In this document: positions 37,831-47,564 of the stretch, one piece after another
Layout of the letters: each line of letters starts with the position of its first letter
Numbering within the stretch: the stretch's first letter is position 1
Assembly (NCBI GenBank): GCA_026985055.1
Contig: JALSQZ010000226.1
Location: forward strand, 1 to 64,000
DNA from: Sedimenticola sp.
GTDB lineage: Bacteria; Pseudomonadota; Gammaproteobacteria; Chromatiales; Chromatiaceae
Direction: 5' to 3'
Length of the DNA: 64,000 nt
Made by a program: the position numbers and the translations under genes
Notes under the pieces: model-generated
The model's database searches: none
Told to the model about the DNA's origin: nothing
What the model saw: the letters and a program-made list of their open reading frames with translations, nothing else

Positions 37831-38628
37831 ATGCGCTTCGCTTCATTGGGTAGCGGCAGCAAGGGCAATGCCACCTTGATCCAGGCAGGACGCACCTGTC
37901 TGTTGCTGGACTGCGGTTTTTCCCTCAGGGAGCTGGAGTTGCGCATGGCGCGTCTGCACATGCACCCGGGACAACTGCAGGCAGTACTGGTGACCCACGA
38001 ACATGGCGATCATCTGAAAGGCGTGGGGCCTCTGGCGCGCAAATATGGCATGCCGGTATGGATGACCCATGGAACCTGGCGCAATGCGCCTTGTGGCGAT
38101 ATTCCCGAATTGCGACTGTTTGGCTCACACACTCCGGCATTTCGCATCGGAGATGTGCATGTGAGCCCCTTTGCCGTACCCCATGACGCCCGCGAACCCA
38201 TTCAGTTTACCTTCGAACATGACGGGGTCAAACTTGGCATTCTCACGGATGCGGGCAGTTTTACTCCACATATGCTGGCGGCCATCGAAGACGTTGATGC
38301 GCTGCTGCTGGAATGCAATCATGATACCGGGATGTTGCGCGATGGCCCCTATCCGCCCCGTTTGCAGGCGCGGGTTGGTGGGGATTACGGCCATCTGAGC
38401 AATGCACAAGCGGCGGATCTGCTGTCCCGTATCCGCCATCAGCGTTTGCAGCATCTGGTGATCGGACATCTCAGCGAACAGAACAACTGTCCTGAAATTG
38501 CGCGGCGCACGGTGGCGGCGGTGAGCGAGGATCTGGACGAGCGGATTTCGGTGCTGTGCCAGACCGGAATCAGCGGCTGGTTCGAGTTGGCCTCAGCCGT
38601 TGCCCGGGCGGCGCCGGTGTCTTCCTGA
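37831..38628 (+). CDS. Metallo-beta-lactamase fold hydrolase, YycJ-like
   Basis: A 265-residue MBL-fold hydrolase. The metal site THEHGDH is at residues 55-61, with LECNHDTGML and LVIGHLSEQNN further on. It resembles the YycJ/WalJ group of putative exonucleases, but the substrate is unknown. I chose ATG 37831 after GGGTGAG; a GTG at 37822 is also open. Its last 36 nt overlap the 3' end of convergent queG. Confidence 0.85.
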   Translation: MRFASLGSGSKGNATLIQAGRTCLLLDCGFSLRELELRMARLHMHPGQLQAVLVTHEHGDHLKGVGPLARKYGMPVWMTHGTWRNAPCGDIPELRLFGSHTPAFRIGDVHVSPFAVPHDAREPIQFTFEHDGVKLGILTDAGSFTPHMLAAIEDVDALLLECNHDTGMLRDGPYPPRLQARVGGDYGHLSNAQAADLLSRIRHQRLQHLVIGHLSEQNNCPEIARRTVAAVSEDLDERISVLCQTGISGWFELASAVARAAPVSS

Positions 38629-39696
38629 ATCGGATAATTCGAGTTCTTGCACAGCCCAGCGGATGTGTTCGGCGACCAGATCGCTGGCGCCTGTGAGTCT
38701 GTCCTGCAACGCCTGCATCGTTTCCCTGCCTCCCTTGCTGTTCCCCAGCGCCACGGCGATATTGCGCAGCCAGCGCTGGTGTCCAATGCGCCGGATGGGG
38801 GAGCCTTCGGTTTTTTTCAGGAAGCTTTCTTCGTTCCAGCGGAATAGTTCCAGCAGCGTGGCCTTGTCCAGCCCCTGACGGGGCAGGAAATCCGCTTCGG
38901 GGGTAGGCGTGGCGAAACGGTTCCAGGGACAGACCCTCATGCAATCATCGCAGCCATAAATGCGATTGCCCATGAGAGGGCGCAGGTATTCGGGAATGGA
39001 ACCCTGTAGTTCGATGGTCAGCCAGGAGATGCATAATCTTGCATCCAACTCGTAGGGGGCGACAATGGCCTGGGTGGGGCAAATATCCATGCATCTGCTA
39101 CAACGCCCGCAATGTTCCCTTTCCGGTTGATCCAGCGGCAGAGGCAAGTCGGTGTACAGCTCGCCGAGAAAAAACCAGGACCCGGCCTCCCGGTTGATCA
39201 CGCAGGTGTGCTTGCCCATCCAGCCGAGACCGGCCTTGACCGCCAGGGGCTTTTCCAGAACCGGCGCGGAATCGACAAACACCCGGTAACCGAATGCTCC
39301 GATTGCCTCGCTGATCCGTCCGGCCAGCTTCTGCAGACGTTTGCGCATGAGCTTGTGATAGTCGCGTCCCAGTGCATAGCGGGAGATGAAGGCCGCAGCC
39401 GGATCTGCTGCGATTGTTTCCGGGTCATCTTCCGGCGGCAGATAATCCATGCGCACGGAAATCACGCTGACGGTGCCGGGTACCAGCTCTTCCGGCCGGT
39501 GGCGTTTGCTGCCATGTTTCCACATGTAATCCATGTCTCCATGACGGCCCAGCGCCACCCAGCGGCGCAGACGTTCGCCGGCCAGTTCCAGGTTCGTATC
39601 CGTGATGCCGGTCTGCTGGAATCCCAGCTCCCTGGCCCAGCGCCGGATTTGGCCGGCCAGATACCGATAGTCGGATTGCTGTGCTGAAGAAGACAT
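38593..39696 (-). CDS. queG: Epoxyqueuosine reductase QueG
   Basis: Final step of queuosine synthesis in tRNA: cobalamin- and iron-sulfur-dependent reduction of epoxyqueuosine. Two 4Fe-4S motifs are visible: C196-x2-C199-x2-C202-x3-C206 and C249-x2-C252-x3-C256. Conserved Asp142 (VDSAPVLEK) lies before GLGWMGKHTC. It has the normal length of 367 residues. It diverges from nnrD across 38 bp. Confidence 0.95.
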   Translation of the reverse strand: MSSSAQQSDYRYLAGQIRRWARELGFQQTGITDTNLELAGERLRRWVALGRHGDMDYMWKHGSKRHRPEELVPGTVSVISVRMDYLPPEDDPETIAADPAAAFISRYALGRDYHKLMRKRLQKLAGRISEAIGAFGYRVFVDSAPVLEKPLAVKAGLGWMGKHTCVINREAGSWFFLGELYTDLPLPLDQPEREHCGRCSRCMDICPTQAIVAPYELDARLCISWLTIELQGSIPEYLRPLMGNRIYGCDDCMRVCPWNRFATPTPEADFLPRQGLDKATLLELFRWNEESFLKKTEGSPIRRIGHQRWLRNIAVALGNSKGGRETMQALQDRLTGASDLVAEHIRWAVQELELSDSGRHRRRPGNG

Positions 39697-39734
39697 GGCG
39701 GTAGAATACCTTATTTCTCCAATCGAACACGCTT

Positions 39735-41252
39735 ATGCAAGCCTGGCGTTCCATGCCCGACAAAGATTGTCTGCCGACAGCCCTGTATCGCGCCGAACAG
39801 GTGCGGAAAATGGATCGGCTCGCCATTGAGAAATATGGCCTGCCCGGTGAGGTACTGATGGAAAGAGCGGGTCAGGCGGCATTCGACCTGTTGCGCGAGC
39901 GCTGGCCTGCTGCCCGGCGCATTCTGGTGCTGACCGGCACCGGCAACAATGGCGGAGACGGTTTCGTGCTGGCCCGCCTAGCGTTGCAGGCCGGGCTGGA
40001 GCCACGGGCGTTGCAACTGGGTGACCGGGAGCGCATCCGTGGTGATGCGCGAACCAACGCCATGCGTTTTGCCGCCTTGTCCGGAGACTGGCAGCCTTGT
40101 CCGGACAAGCTCCCGGAAGATGGGGATGTCATCGTGGATGCGGTGCTCGGTACTGGCCTGGAACGTCATGTGGAAGGTCGCTGGGCACGGATCCTGGGGC
40201 AGGTCAATAGGGCCAGAACTCCGGTGTTGTCCCTGGATATCCCCTCGGGGCTGCACTCGGATACGGGCATCATTCTGGGCACGGGCGTGTGCGCCGATGC
40301 AACCATCAGCTTCATTGCTCTCAAGCAGGGCATGTTTACCGCTGACGGGCCGGATTGCTGCGGAGAGATTCATTTTCGCTCCCTGGAGGTGCCGGCCCGG
40401 GTGTATGCCAGTCAGATTCTTTCCGCCCGGCGACTGGACTGGGCGCACCAGCGGGATCTGTTGCGGCCGCGCAAGCGCAGTGCGCACAAGGGAAATTTTG
40501 GTCATCTGCTGGTGATTGGCGGCGAGCGGGGCTATGCCGGAGCCGCCCGCCTTTGTGCCGAGGCTGCCTTGCGTACCGGGACCGGTCTGGTGAGTCTGGC
40601 CACGCGTGAAGAACATTCGTCTGCGCTGCTCGCGGGCCGACCGGAAATCATGGTTCATGGGGTGCATGCAGCGGCTGATCTCGATCCTTTGCTGGAGCAA
40701 GCCAGCGTGATTGCCCTGGGCCCCGGCCTGGGCCGTCAATCCTGGGGAAGGGCTATGTGGGAAAGGACCCTGGACATGGAGATACCTCTGGTAATGGATG
40801 CGGACGCACTGAATCTTCTTGCGCAAACGCCGCGAGTTCGGCAGGACTGGGTGTTGACCCCCCATCCTGGGGAGGCGGCGCGCCTGCTGGGAAGGAAGGT
40901 CAGGGATATTCACGCGGATCGCTTTGCTGCAGCACGGGAAATCCAGCAGCGCTATGGGGGCGTGGTGGTGCTCAAGGGAGCGGGCAGTCTTGTTGTCGGA
41001 CAAGCCCATCAGCCGCCAGCCATTTGTACTGATGGCAATCCGGGCATGGCCAGTGGTGGCATGGGGGATGCGCTCACAGGAGTGATAGCAGCGTGGATGG
41101 CCCAGGGCTGGCAGCTTCGCGAAGCGGCCCAACTGGGTGTCTGCCTGCATGGGGCTGCCGGGGACAAGGCGGCAAGAGCAGGGGAACGTGGCATGCTGGC
41201 TTCCGACCTCATGTCTCATCTGCGGCGGCTGGCGAATCCTGACAATGAGTGA
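39735..41252 (+). CDS. nnrD: Bifunctional NAD(P)HX epimerase/dehydratase
   Basis: Repairs hydrated NAD(P)H. The N-terminal epimerase (YjeF_N) has TGTGNNGGDGF at 67-77. The C-terminal ADP-dependent dehydratase (carbohydrate-kinase-like) has LTPHPGEAARLLG and GNPGMASGGMGDALTGV. At 505 residues it is full length. First gene of the conserved run nnrD-tsaE-amiB-mutL-miaA-hfq-hflX. Confidence 0.95.
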   Translation: MQAWRSMPDKDCLPTALYRAEQVRKMDRLAIEKYGLPGEVLMERAGQAAFDLLRERWPAARRILVLTGTGNNGGDGFVLARLALQAGLEPRALQLGDRERIRGDARTNAMRFAALSGDWQPCPDKLPEDGDVIVDAVLGTGLERHVEGRWARILGQVNRARTPVLSLDIPSGLHSDTGIILGTGVCADATISFIALKQGMFTADGPDCCGEIHFRSLEVPARVYASQILSARRLDWAHQRDLLRPRKRSAHKGNFGHLLVIGGERGYAGAARLCAEAALRTGTGLVSLATREEHSSALLAGRPEIMVHGVHAAADLDPLLEQASVIALGPGLGRQSWGRAMWERTLDMEIPLVMDADALNLLAQTPRVRQDWVLTPHPGEAARLLGRKVRDIHADRFAAAREIQQRYGGVVVLKGAGSLVVGQAHQPPAICTDGNPGMASGGMGDALTGVIAAWMAQGWQLREAAQLGVCLHGAAGDKAARAGERGMLASDLMSHLRRLANPDNE

Positions 41253-41730
41253 ATCAATGATGGTCAGCGCGGCTTCTGAAGACGAGCAGATGGCTTTTGG
41301 CGCCAGTCTTGCCAGGGCCATGGTGGGTCTTCCCTTGCTGGTTTTTCTCCAGGGGGATCTGGGAACAGGCAAAACCACCCTGGTGCGGGGTTTTCTGCGA
41401 GGCAAGGGATACGAGGGAGCTGTTCGCAGTCCGACCTATACCTTGGTGGAAGCGTATGAATTTGTCCGGCCTGCCATTTACCACCTGGATCTGTATCGCC
41501 TGAGTGACCCGGAAGAGCTGGAATTTCTCGGTGGACGGGAAATCTTTGATGGTAGCCACCAGGTGCTGGTGGAGTGGCCGCAACGGGGTGAGGGCTGGTT
41601 GCCGTCTCCGGATCTGGAGTTGCGTCTCGATCATGATGGCAGCGGACGGCGAATCGGTTTGCTCGCTCATTCTCCTGCCGGCGATCAGGTGATTGATGCC
41701 CTGCGGCGGGAACTTTGTCTTGCCAGATGA
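41245..41730 (+). CDS. tsaE: tRNA threonylcarbamoyladenosine biosynthesis ATPase TsaE
   Basis: ATPase partner of TsaB/TsaD in t6A37 modification. Walker A GDLGTGKTT begins at residue 37, and SPTYTLVEAY and IYHLDLYRL are family motifs. ATG 41245 overlaps the nnrD stop by 8 nt. A frame upstream to 41137 is not used. 161 residues. Confidence 0.95.
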   Translation: MSESMMVSAASEDEQMAFGASLARAMVGLPLLVFLQGDLGTGKTTLVRGFLRGKGYEGAVRSPTYTLVEAYEFVRPAIYHLDLYRLSDPEELEFLGGREIFDGSHQVLVEWPQRGEGWLPSPDLELRLDHDGSGRRIGLLAHSPAGDQVIDALRRELCLAR

Positions 41731-41878
41731 ATGAATTCATCTCCCGGGATTTTCCAATCGATTGTTAGTGTCTGCTTTAGAAAAATCTCTTATGTGCACG
41801 AAATAATTGGAAAAAGATGATTTCCTGTGCTATTTTTTTAGCGGAAGACAAGGGGAATCTGAATTTTCAATCGTGATC

Positions 41879-43219
41879 ATGAGCGCAAAATCGATAAAGA
41901 ACGCATGTCTGGCATGGAGTCTGCTATGGCTGTTATTGCCGGCAGCGGTGTTGGCGGATGCCCAGATTCAAGGGGTGCGGATGTGGAATGCGCCGGATCA
42001 TACGCGTCTGGTCTTCGATGTCAGTGAACAGATTCAACACCGCTTGTTTCCCTTGCACAAGCCGGATCGCCTGGTTATCGACTTCGAGAAGTCCCGGCTC
42101 AAAACCCGGTTGAGCGCGAATCAGTTCAACAATCGCCATATCTCCGGTTTGCGTTATGCGCGCCAGCCGGATGGCAAGTTGCGGGTGGTGCTGGATCTGA
42201 AGCAATCGGTACGCCCCCGCAGCTTCATGCTGCGTCCCAGTGGCCAGTATGGCCACCGTCTGGTTATCGATCTGTATGATCGCGGTGAACAGCCTGCCGT
42301 GGTTCAGACCGTAAAGAAGACGCCGGACTCAGGCAAGGGGCGTGATCTGGTGATTGCCATCGATGCCGGGCATGGCGGCGAAGATCCCGGGGCCAGGGGC
42401 AGGGTGCTCAAATCCCGGGAAAAGGACATTACCTTATCCATCGCGCGGCGACTGAAAAAGCTCATCGATGCCGAACCGGGCATGCGCGCGGTTCTTACGC
42501 GCAAGGGTGATTATTATGTAGGTCTGCGCAAGCGCATGAAGATTGCCCGGCGTCATCATGCGGATTTCTTCATTTCCATCCATGCCGATGCTTTCCGCAA
42601 CAAGAAGGCGCGGGGCGCGTCGGTGTTCGTGCTATCCAACCGGGGGGCTTCCAGTGAAGCGGCGCGCTGGCTGGCGCAGAAGGAAAATGCTTCCGATATG
42701 GTGGGCGGGGTCAGTCTGGATGACAAGGATGATGTATTGGCATCGGTATTGCTGGATCTTGCTCAGACCGGTACGCTCGCGGCCAGCTTGCGCGCTGCGC
42801 GCAGCGTACACAAGCAGATGGGGCGAATTGCCAGACTGCATGGCAACAAGGTGCAGAATGCCGGTTTCATGGTGTTGAAATCGCCGGATATTCCTTCCAT
42901 GCTGGTGGAAACGGGCTTTATCTCCAATCCCACCGAGGAACGCCGGCTGGCCAGCCCCGCCTATCAGAAAAAGGTAGCCGGAGCCATATTCCGTGGCATA
43001 AAGGAATATTTCCATGCCGAGCCTCCTCTGGGCACCCGCCTGGCCATGGAAAAGCAGAAAAAGCGTAAACCCGCAGCCAAATATGTCATCAAGCGCGGTG
43101 ATACGCTTTCTGGCATTGCCCAGCGTCATCGTGTCAGTATTGCCGCCCTTCGCAATGAAAACCGCATCACCAGTGACCGCATCCGTGTCGGCCAGGTGCT
43201 GCGCATTCCCAGCACCTGA
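41879..43219 (+). CDS. amiB: N-acetylmuramoyl-L-alanine amidase with AMIN and LysM domains
   Basis: Periplasmic zinc amidase that splits daughter-cell peptidoglycan. A Sec signal peptide (cleavage after VLA, residue 26) is followed by an AMIN domain (about 30-130), an amidase_3 domain (IDAGHGGEDPGARG, zinc His; ISIHADAF; VETGFISNPTEE) and a C-terminal LysM repeat (residues 400-445). At 446 residues it has the full domain set. The start is the ATG at 41879. The long 148-bp gap before it (41731-41878) shows no clear feature. Confidence 0.93.
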   Translation: MSAKSIKNACLAWSLLWLLLPAAVLADAQIQGVRMWNAPDHTRLVFDVSEQIQHRLFPLHKPDRLVIDFEKSRLKTRLSANQFNNRHISGLRYARQPDGKLRVVLDLKQSVRPRSFMLRPSGQYGHRLVIDLYDRGEQPAVVQTVKKTPDSGKGRDLVIAIDAGHGGEDPGARGRVLKSREKDITLSIARRLKKLIDAEPGMRAVLTRKGDYYVGLRKRMKIARRHHADFFISIHADAFRNKKARGASVFVLSNRGASSEAARWLAQKENASDMVGGVSLDDKDDVLASVLLDLAQTGTLAASLRAARSVHKQMGRIARLHGNKVQNAGFMVLKSPDIPSMLVETGFISNPTEERRLASPAYQKKVAGAIFRGIKEYFHAEPPLGTRLAMEKQKKRKPAAKYVIKRGDTLSGIAQRHRVSIAALRNENRITSDRIRVGQVLRIPST

Positions 43220-43324
43220 GTTTCTGTCCAACAGAAACAATCGATCAGGTATATCAAGGGGCTATCCTGTTGAGATGCAGGAAAGACTGCTTTGGCAGCT
43301 TTGTTTGTAACATAGCTTGTCGGT

Positions 43325-43375
43325 TTGATTGTTGATTTGCCTTGCCCTACAATTTTTCCTCCATCTGGAGGAAAA
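43325..43375 (+). promoter_or_regulatory. Promoter and downstream palindrome for the cytochrome gene
   Basis: TTGATT (43325-43330), 17-bp spacer, TACAAT (43348-43353). A perfect 10-bp inverted repeat, TTTTCCTCCA and TGGAGGAAAA (43354-43363 and 43366-43375), starts at once. It covers the expected transcription start and adjoins the ribosome site, so it is either an operator or an mRNA hairpin. Confidence 0.6.
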
Positions 43376-43388
43376 GCAGGAGACATAA

Positions 43389-43994
43389 ATGTTGAAAATA
43401 CGATCCCGAGGAACAAAGATATTGCTGGCCGGGTTGTTGGCCGCTGGGCTCACGACGTTCGCCACAGCCAGTCAACTGAGTGACAAGTGTGATAACTGTC
43501 ACGGTAAAGACGGAAACAGTACGGATGAAAAGGTGCCCAGTATTGCGGGATTTTCATCTGCTGTCATAGAAGACGCCATGGCCGCTTACCGGAACGAGGA
43601 GCGACCGGCGGACAAGTACAAGCCGGAGGACGGTGACGAAACCGACATGATCGCCATCAGCAAGAAGTTGTCCGATGATCAGGTCAAGGAAGTGGCTGCC
43701 CATTACGCAAAACAGAAATTCATGCCTCACAAGCAGTCTTTCGACGCCGCCCTGGCCAAGAAAGGGGCAAAGGTACACAAGAAGCGTTGTGAGAAGTGTC
43801 ATTCTGACAATGGTTCGAATGCGGAAGATGATGCTGCGATTCTCGCCGGGCAGTGGAAAGCTTATCTTAAACGCCAGTTCAAGCTTATCGAGTCGGGAGA
43901 ACGTGATGTTCCCAAGAAGATGAAGAAAAAGCTCAAGAAACTCAAGGATGGAGATATCGAAAAACTCATCGAGTTCTATAGCAGCCAGCAATAG
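43389..43994 (+). CDS. Diheme cytochrome c (c4/FccA-like)
   Basis: A 201-residue periplasmic cytochrome with a signal peptide and two haem sites, CDNCH and CEKCH, in two similar halves. Lys-rich segments lie toward the C-terminus. The layout is that of cytochrome c4 or the cytochrome subunit of flavocytochrome c sulfide dehydrogenase; no flavoprotein partner is next to it. It interrupts the usual amiB-mutL order and has its own promoter and terminator, so it looks like an independent insertion. Confidence 0.88.
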   Translation: MLKIRSRGTKILLAGLLAAGLTTFATASQLSDKCDNCHGKDGNSTDEKVPSIAGFSSAVIEDAMAAYRNEERPADKYKPEDGDETDMIAISKKLSDDQVKEVAAHYAKQKFMPHKQSFDAALAKKGAKVHKKRCEKCHSDNGSNAEDDAAILAGQWKAYLKRQFKLIESGERDVPKKMKKKLKKLKDGDIEKLIEFYSSQQ

Positions 43995-44021
43995 TTGGAA
44001 TATTGCAGGTTTCTCTTCGCG

Positions 44022-44046
44022 AAAGGCCCTGCGGGGCCTTTTTTCG
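44022..44046 (+). terminator. Intrinsic terminator after the cytochrome gene
   Basis: GGCCC-TGC-GGGGCC stem with AAA on the left and six Ts on the right. Confidence 0.85.
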
Positions 44047-44117
44047 TTGGCTCAGGGTGTTGTTGTCGTTGCTGATCGGGAAGGACGCCGGCTGAATGCC
44101 TGTGGCACAATGTCCTC

Positions 44118-45908
44118 ATGAGCCACCGTATCCATGCTCTTCCTTCCCAACTGGTCAACCAGATCGCCGCCGGCGAAGTGGTGGAGCGCCCGGCTTCCGT
44201 TATCAAGGAACTGGTGGAGAACAGCCTGGATGCCGGAGCCCGGCTGGTGGATGTGGATGTGCAGCAAGGCGGTATCAAGCGCATGCGGGTCCAGGATGAT
44301 GGACAGGGAATTGCCCGGGAGGATCTCCCTTTGGCCTTGTCCCGGCATGCCACCAGCAAAGTGGCTTCCCTGGCCGATCTCGAGGGAATCACCAGCATGG
44401 GATTTCGTGGAGAAGCCCTGCCGAGCATCGCCTCCGTGTCACGTTTGAGCCTGATTTCCCGGGAGCGCAACGCAGAGCAGGCCTGGCAGATCGACGGCGA
44501 GGATGCTGATCCCCTGCCTGCCGCGCATCCTGTGGGAACCAGCGTGGACGTGCGTGATCTGTTTTACAACACGCCGGCCCGGCGCAAGTTCCTCAAGACG
44601 GAAAAAACTGAGTTCCGTCATCTGGAGCTGGTGCTGCGCCGTCTGGCGCTGGCGCGTTTCGATGTCGGATTCAGCCTCAGCCACAACGGGCGGCAGGTTT
44701 TTTCCGCGCGCCCCGCGGATGATGCGCGCAGCCGGGAAAAACGCATTGTGGAGCTGCTTGGACAGGCTTTCATCGACAACAGTCTGCGCTTCGAGCATGA
44801 GGCCGCCGGGTTGCGTCTGTGGGGCTGGATTGGCCTGCCGACCTTTTCCCGGTCCCAGGCGGACATGCAGCATTTCTTCGTCAATGGGCGCATGGTGCGG
44901 GACAAACTGGTCAGCCATGCCATACGCCGGGCGTATCAGGATGTTCTTTATCACGGGCGTCATCCTGCTTATCTGCTCTATCTGGAACTGCGCCCACAAT
45001 TGGTGGATGTGAACGTACATCCAACCAAGCATGAGGTGCGTTTTCGTGAGGGCCGGCTGGTGCATGACTATCTGTTTCGCACCTTGCATCAGGTACTCGC
45101 GGATGCCCGGCCGGAAGATGTGCTGGAGGGCGATCCGGGGAATCCCCCAATGCGCCGGTCGCCGGGAACAGACAATCAGTCTGGCAATTCGCCCATACCG
45201 GTGCGGGAAGAAAAAGCTGCCTACCAGCCAAGCCTGGCCTGGCAGATGCCAGCGCCTCGCGCTCACCGCCAGGACCGGCCGGGGCCGCCTCCAGCGGTTT
45301 CTGATCAGGAAGAATCGGCGCAAAACCCGCCTTTGGGTTATGCCCTGGCGCAGTTGCACGGTATTTTCATTCTGGCGCAGAACCAGGCTGGTCTGGTGCT
45401 GGTGGACATGCATGCGGCCCATGAGCGGATTACCTATGAGCGCATGAAACTGGCTTTGGCAGGGCAGGGCATCCGTAGTCAGCCCCTGTTGGTGCCGGTA
45501 GTGGTCAAAGCCAGTCCCCGGGAGGTGGAGCTGGCCAGGGAAAACCGGAAATGGCTGGCGAACCTGGGAATGGAAGTGGATGTTCTGAGCAAGGACAGCC
45601 TGGTAGTGCGCGCCATGCCGGCTCTTCTGGAAGGCGCTGATGCCGAAGGACTGCTGCGTGATCTACTCGCGGATCTGGTTACTCATGGCAGCAGCGAGCG
45701 CCTGCGCGAAGCCATGAATGAAGTGCTTTCCACCATGGCCTGCCATGGCAGCGTGCGTGCCAACCGACGCCTGGCGCTGGAGGAAATGAACGCGCTGCTG
45801 CGGGATATCGAGCGCACGGAACGCAGTGGGCAGTGCAATCACGGCAGACCGACCTGGGTTCAGATGTCCATGGCGGATCTGGACAAGCTGTTTCTGCGGG
45901 GACGCTGA
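44118..45908 (+). CDS. mutL: DNA mismatch repair protein MutL
   Basis: GHKL ATPase of mismatch repair, 596 residues. N-terminal ATP site: [12 protein letters not shown] (catalytic Glu34), DDGQG and GFRGEAL. The C-terminal domain carries [12 protein letters not shown], fitting the DQHA-x2-E-x4-E endonuclease motif with one change, and QCNHGRP. It is therefore of the nicking type used in bacteria without MutH (inference). Its stop overlaps miaA by one base. Confidence 0.96.
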   Translation: MSHRIHALPSQLVNQIAAGEVVERPASVIKELVENSLDAGARLVDVDVQQGGIKRMRVQDDGQGIAREDLPLALSRHATSKVASLADLEGITSMGFRGEALPSIASVSRLSLISRERNAEQAWQIDGEDADPLPAAHPVGTSVDVRDLFYNTPARRKFLKTEKTEFRHLELVLRRLALARFDVGFSLSHNGRQVFSARPADDARSREKRIVELLGQAFIDNSLRFEHEAAGLRLWGWIGLPTFSRSQADMQHFFVNGRMVRDKLVSHAIRRAYQDVLYHGRHPAYLLYLELRPQLVDVNVHPTKHEVRFREGRLVHDYLFRTLHQVLADARPEDVLEGDPGNPPMRRSPGTDNQSGNSPIPVREEKAAYQPSLAWQMPAPRAHRQDRPGPPPAVSDQEESAQNPPLGYALAQLHGIFILAQNQAGLVLVDMHAAHERITYERMKLALAGQGIRSQPLLVPVVVKASPREVELARENRKWLANLGMEVDVLSKDSLVVRAMPALLEGADAEGLLRDLLADLVTHGSSERLREAMNEVLSTMACHGSVRANRRLALEEMNALLRDIERTERSGQCNHGRPTWVQMSMADLDKLFLRGR

Positions 45909-46867
45909 TGAGCGCTACACTGCCTGCCACGATCTTTCTCATGGGGCCTACCGCGGCGGGAAAAACCGATTTGGCGATAGAACTGGCGGCGAAGCTGCCG
46001 GTTGACCTGGTCAGCGTGGATTCCGCTCTTGTTTACCGGGGCATGGATATTGGTACAGCCAAGCCGGAGCCCGAGCTGTTGGCGCGAGTCCCTCATGCCC
46101 TGGTGGATATCTGTGATCCGGAAGACACTTATTCCGCAGCCCGTTTTTGTGAGGATGCCCTGCGGGAAATGAAAAAAATTACCGAAAAAGGGCGAATTCC
46201 CTTGCTTGTGGGGGGCACCATGCTGTATTTTCGCGCCCTCGAACATGGACTGTCCGAGCTGCCGCCGGCGAATGCGCGGATACGAAAGCAGCTGCAACAG
46301 CGTTTGCACGAGGAAGGCTCAGCGAAACTGCATGCGGAGCTGGCGCGCAGGGATCCGGTGGCTGCCGGGCGCATCCACGTCAATGATCCCCAGCGGATAT
46401 TGCGGGCGCTGGAAGTCATGGAAATCACGGGTCGGCCCCTTTCCCTGCTGCAGAAGCAGAATCAGGGGGCAAGGTTGCCTTACCGGTTGATAAAACTGAT
46501 TCGGGCGCCACGGGATCGCGCCTTGTTGCATGCAAGAATCGAGCAGCGTTTCCAGCGAATGCTGGCGCAGGGGTTCGAGGACGAAGTGAGACAGCTGCTG
46601 GCGCGGCCCGGTTTTTCCCCGGAGCTGCCATCCATGCGGGCGGTGGGTTACCGGCAGATGATCGACTATCTGCAAGGCCGGTTGACGCGCGAGGAAATGC
46701 AGGAAAGAGGCATCATTGCCACGCGCCAGCTGGCGAAACGACAATTTACCTGGTTGCGCCGCGAGCTTGACGCAAAATGGTTGTGCGAAGAGGAAGCCGA
46801 TTTGCTTGTGCAAGCGGTGAAGCACATTGAAAACAAAGGAATAAATAATTTTTTCGGACAATATTAG
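45908..46867 (+). CDS. miaA: tRNA dimethylallyltransferase
   Basis: Adds the isopentenyl group to A37 of tRNAs reading U-start codons. P-loop GPTAAGKT at 13-20, VSVDSALVYRGMDIGTAKP and VGGTMLYFRAL are conserved. 319 residues. A repeat copy begins immediately at its TAG stop. The ATG overlaps the mutL TGA. Confidence 0.96.
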   Translation: MSATLPATIFLMGPTAAGKTDLAIELAAKLPVDLVSVDSALVYRGMDIGTAKPEPELLARVPHALVDICDPEDTYSAARFCEDALREMKKITEKGRIPLLVGGTMLYFRALEHGLSELPPANARIRKQLQQRLHEEGSAKLHAELARRDPVAAGRIHVNDPQRILRALEVMEITGRPLSLLQKQNQGARLPYRLIKLIRAPRDRALLHARIEQRFQRMLAQGFEDEVRQLLARPGFSPELPSMRAVGYRQMIDYLQGRLTREEMQERGIIATRQLAKRQFTWLRRELDAKWLCEEEADLLVQAVKHIENKGINNFFGQY

Positions 46868-47017
46868 GGGATCTCGAAAAATTCCTACCATGGAATTTTT
46901 CTCGTCGCAAAGAGAAAATGCGATTTCCTCTTTGCTCACATTTTCAATCACTTGTGGTGATCGAAAATGGTGGGACTTCCCTGTCCCACTCGGGCATCTC
47001 GATTTTTCGAGATGCCC
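46867..47017. repeat. Multi-hairpin repeat family B, copy 2
   Basis: A 151-bp element containing at least four hairpins: AAAAATTCC/GGAATTTTT, GAAAATG/CATTTTC, ATCAC/GGTGAT and GGGAC/GTCCC. A terminal perfect one pairs GGGCATCTCGA with its complement around a short T loop. The left end GGGGATCTCGAAAAAT mirrors the right terminus, giving terminal inverted repeats. It shares most of its sequence with 24458-24573. It occupies the first part of the 391-bp miaA-hfq gap. Confidence 0.8.
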
Positions 47018-47040
47018 ATTACGCGAATTTTATATGGGCA

Positions 47041-47068
47041 TTGTTTCAGTCAATTCATGTGTTATATT
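47041..47068 (+). promoter_or_regulatory. Candidate promoter for hfq
   Basis: TTGTTT (47041-47046), 16-bp spacer, TATATT (47063-47068), just after the repeat. It would give a long, about 180-nt leader to hfq. Confidence 0.45.
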
Positions 47069-47258
47069 AGGTAGAGGAATCAGTAATGCTGTTGATGCGC
47101 AGTAAAATTTGATTGAGACAATCTCGCCTTGTTTTTCAAGCACCTGAATCCCCCGGAGTTTCTCATGATGTTTTCATGGAGTTCTGGTATTTCAATAACT
47201 ACCAGGCCGGTTTTTTGGCCACGTCAGATAATTACAAGATTTGAAGGAGAAAAATAAC

Positions 47259-47513
47259 ATGTCAAAAGGGCAATCTCTCCAGGACCCTTTCCTTAATGCA
47301 TTGCGTAAGGAGCGTATTCCCGTTTCCATTTTTCTGGTCAATGGCATCAAGTTACAAGGAACCATTGATTCTTTCGATCAATTTGTCGTACTGCTGAAAA
47401 ACACCGTCAGTCAGATGGTGTACAAGCATGCCATTTCAACCGTGGTGCCAGCGCGTAATGTGCGTCTTTCTTCTCCCCAGGATTCGGATCAGACGGATCC
47501 GGGCAATCTTTGA
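47259..47513 (+). CDS. hfq: RNA chaperone Hfq
   Basis: Hexameric Sm-like RNA chaperone for small-RNA regulation. [20 protein letters not shown], the Sm1 strand region and YKHAIS (55-60, Sm2) are all conserved. 84 residues with a short acidic tail. GAAGGAG before the ATG sets the start at 47259, six codons inside the longer frame. Confidence 0.97.
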   Translation: MSKGQSLQDPFLNALRKERIPVSIFLVNGIKLQGTIDSFDQFVVLLKNTVSQMVYKHAISTVVPARNVRLSSPQDSDQTDPGNL

Positions 47514-47526
47514 CATTTCCCGCCGT

Positions 47527-47550
47527 CCCCCTGTGTTCCGCAGGGGGCTT
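47527..47550 (+). terminator. Hairpin between hfq and hflX
   Basis: CCCCCTG-TGTTCCG-CAGGGGG followed by CTTTTC. The T-tract is short and hflX starts 15 nt later, so it may only partly terminate. Confidence 0.6.
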
Positions 47551-47564
47551 TTCATTTTCCACTG

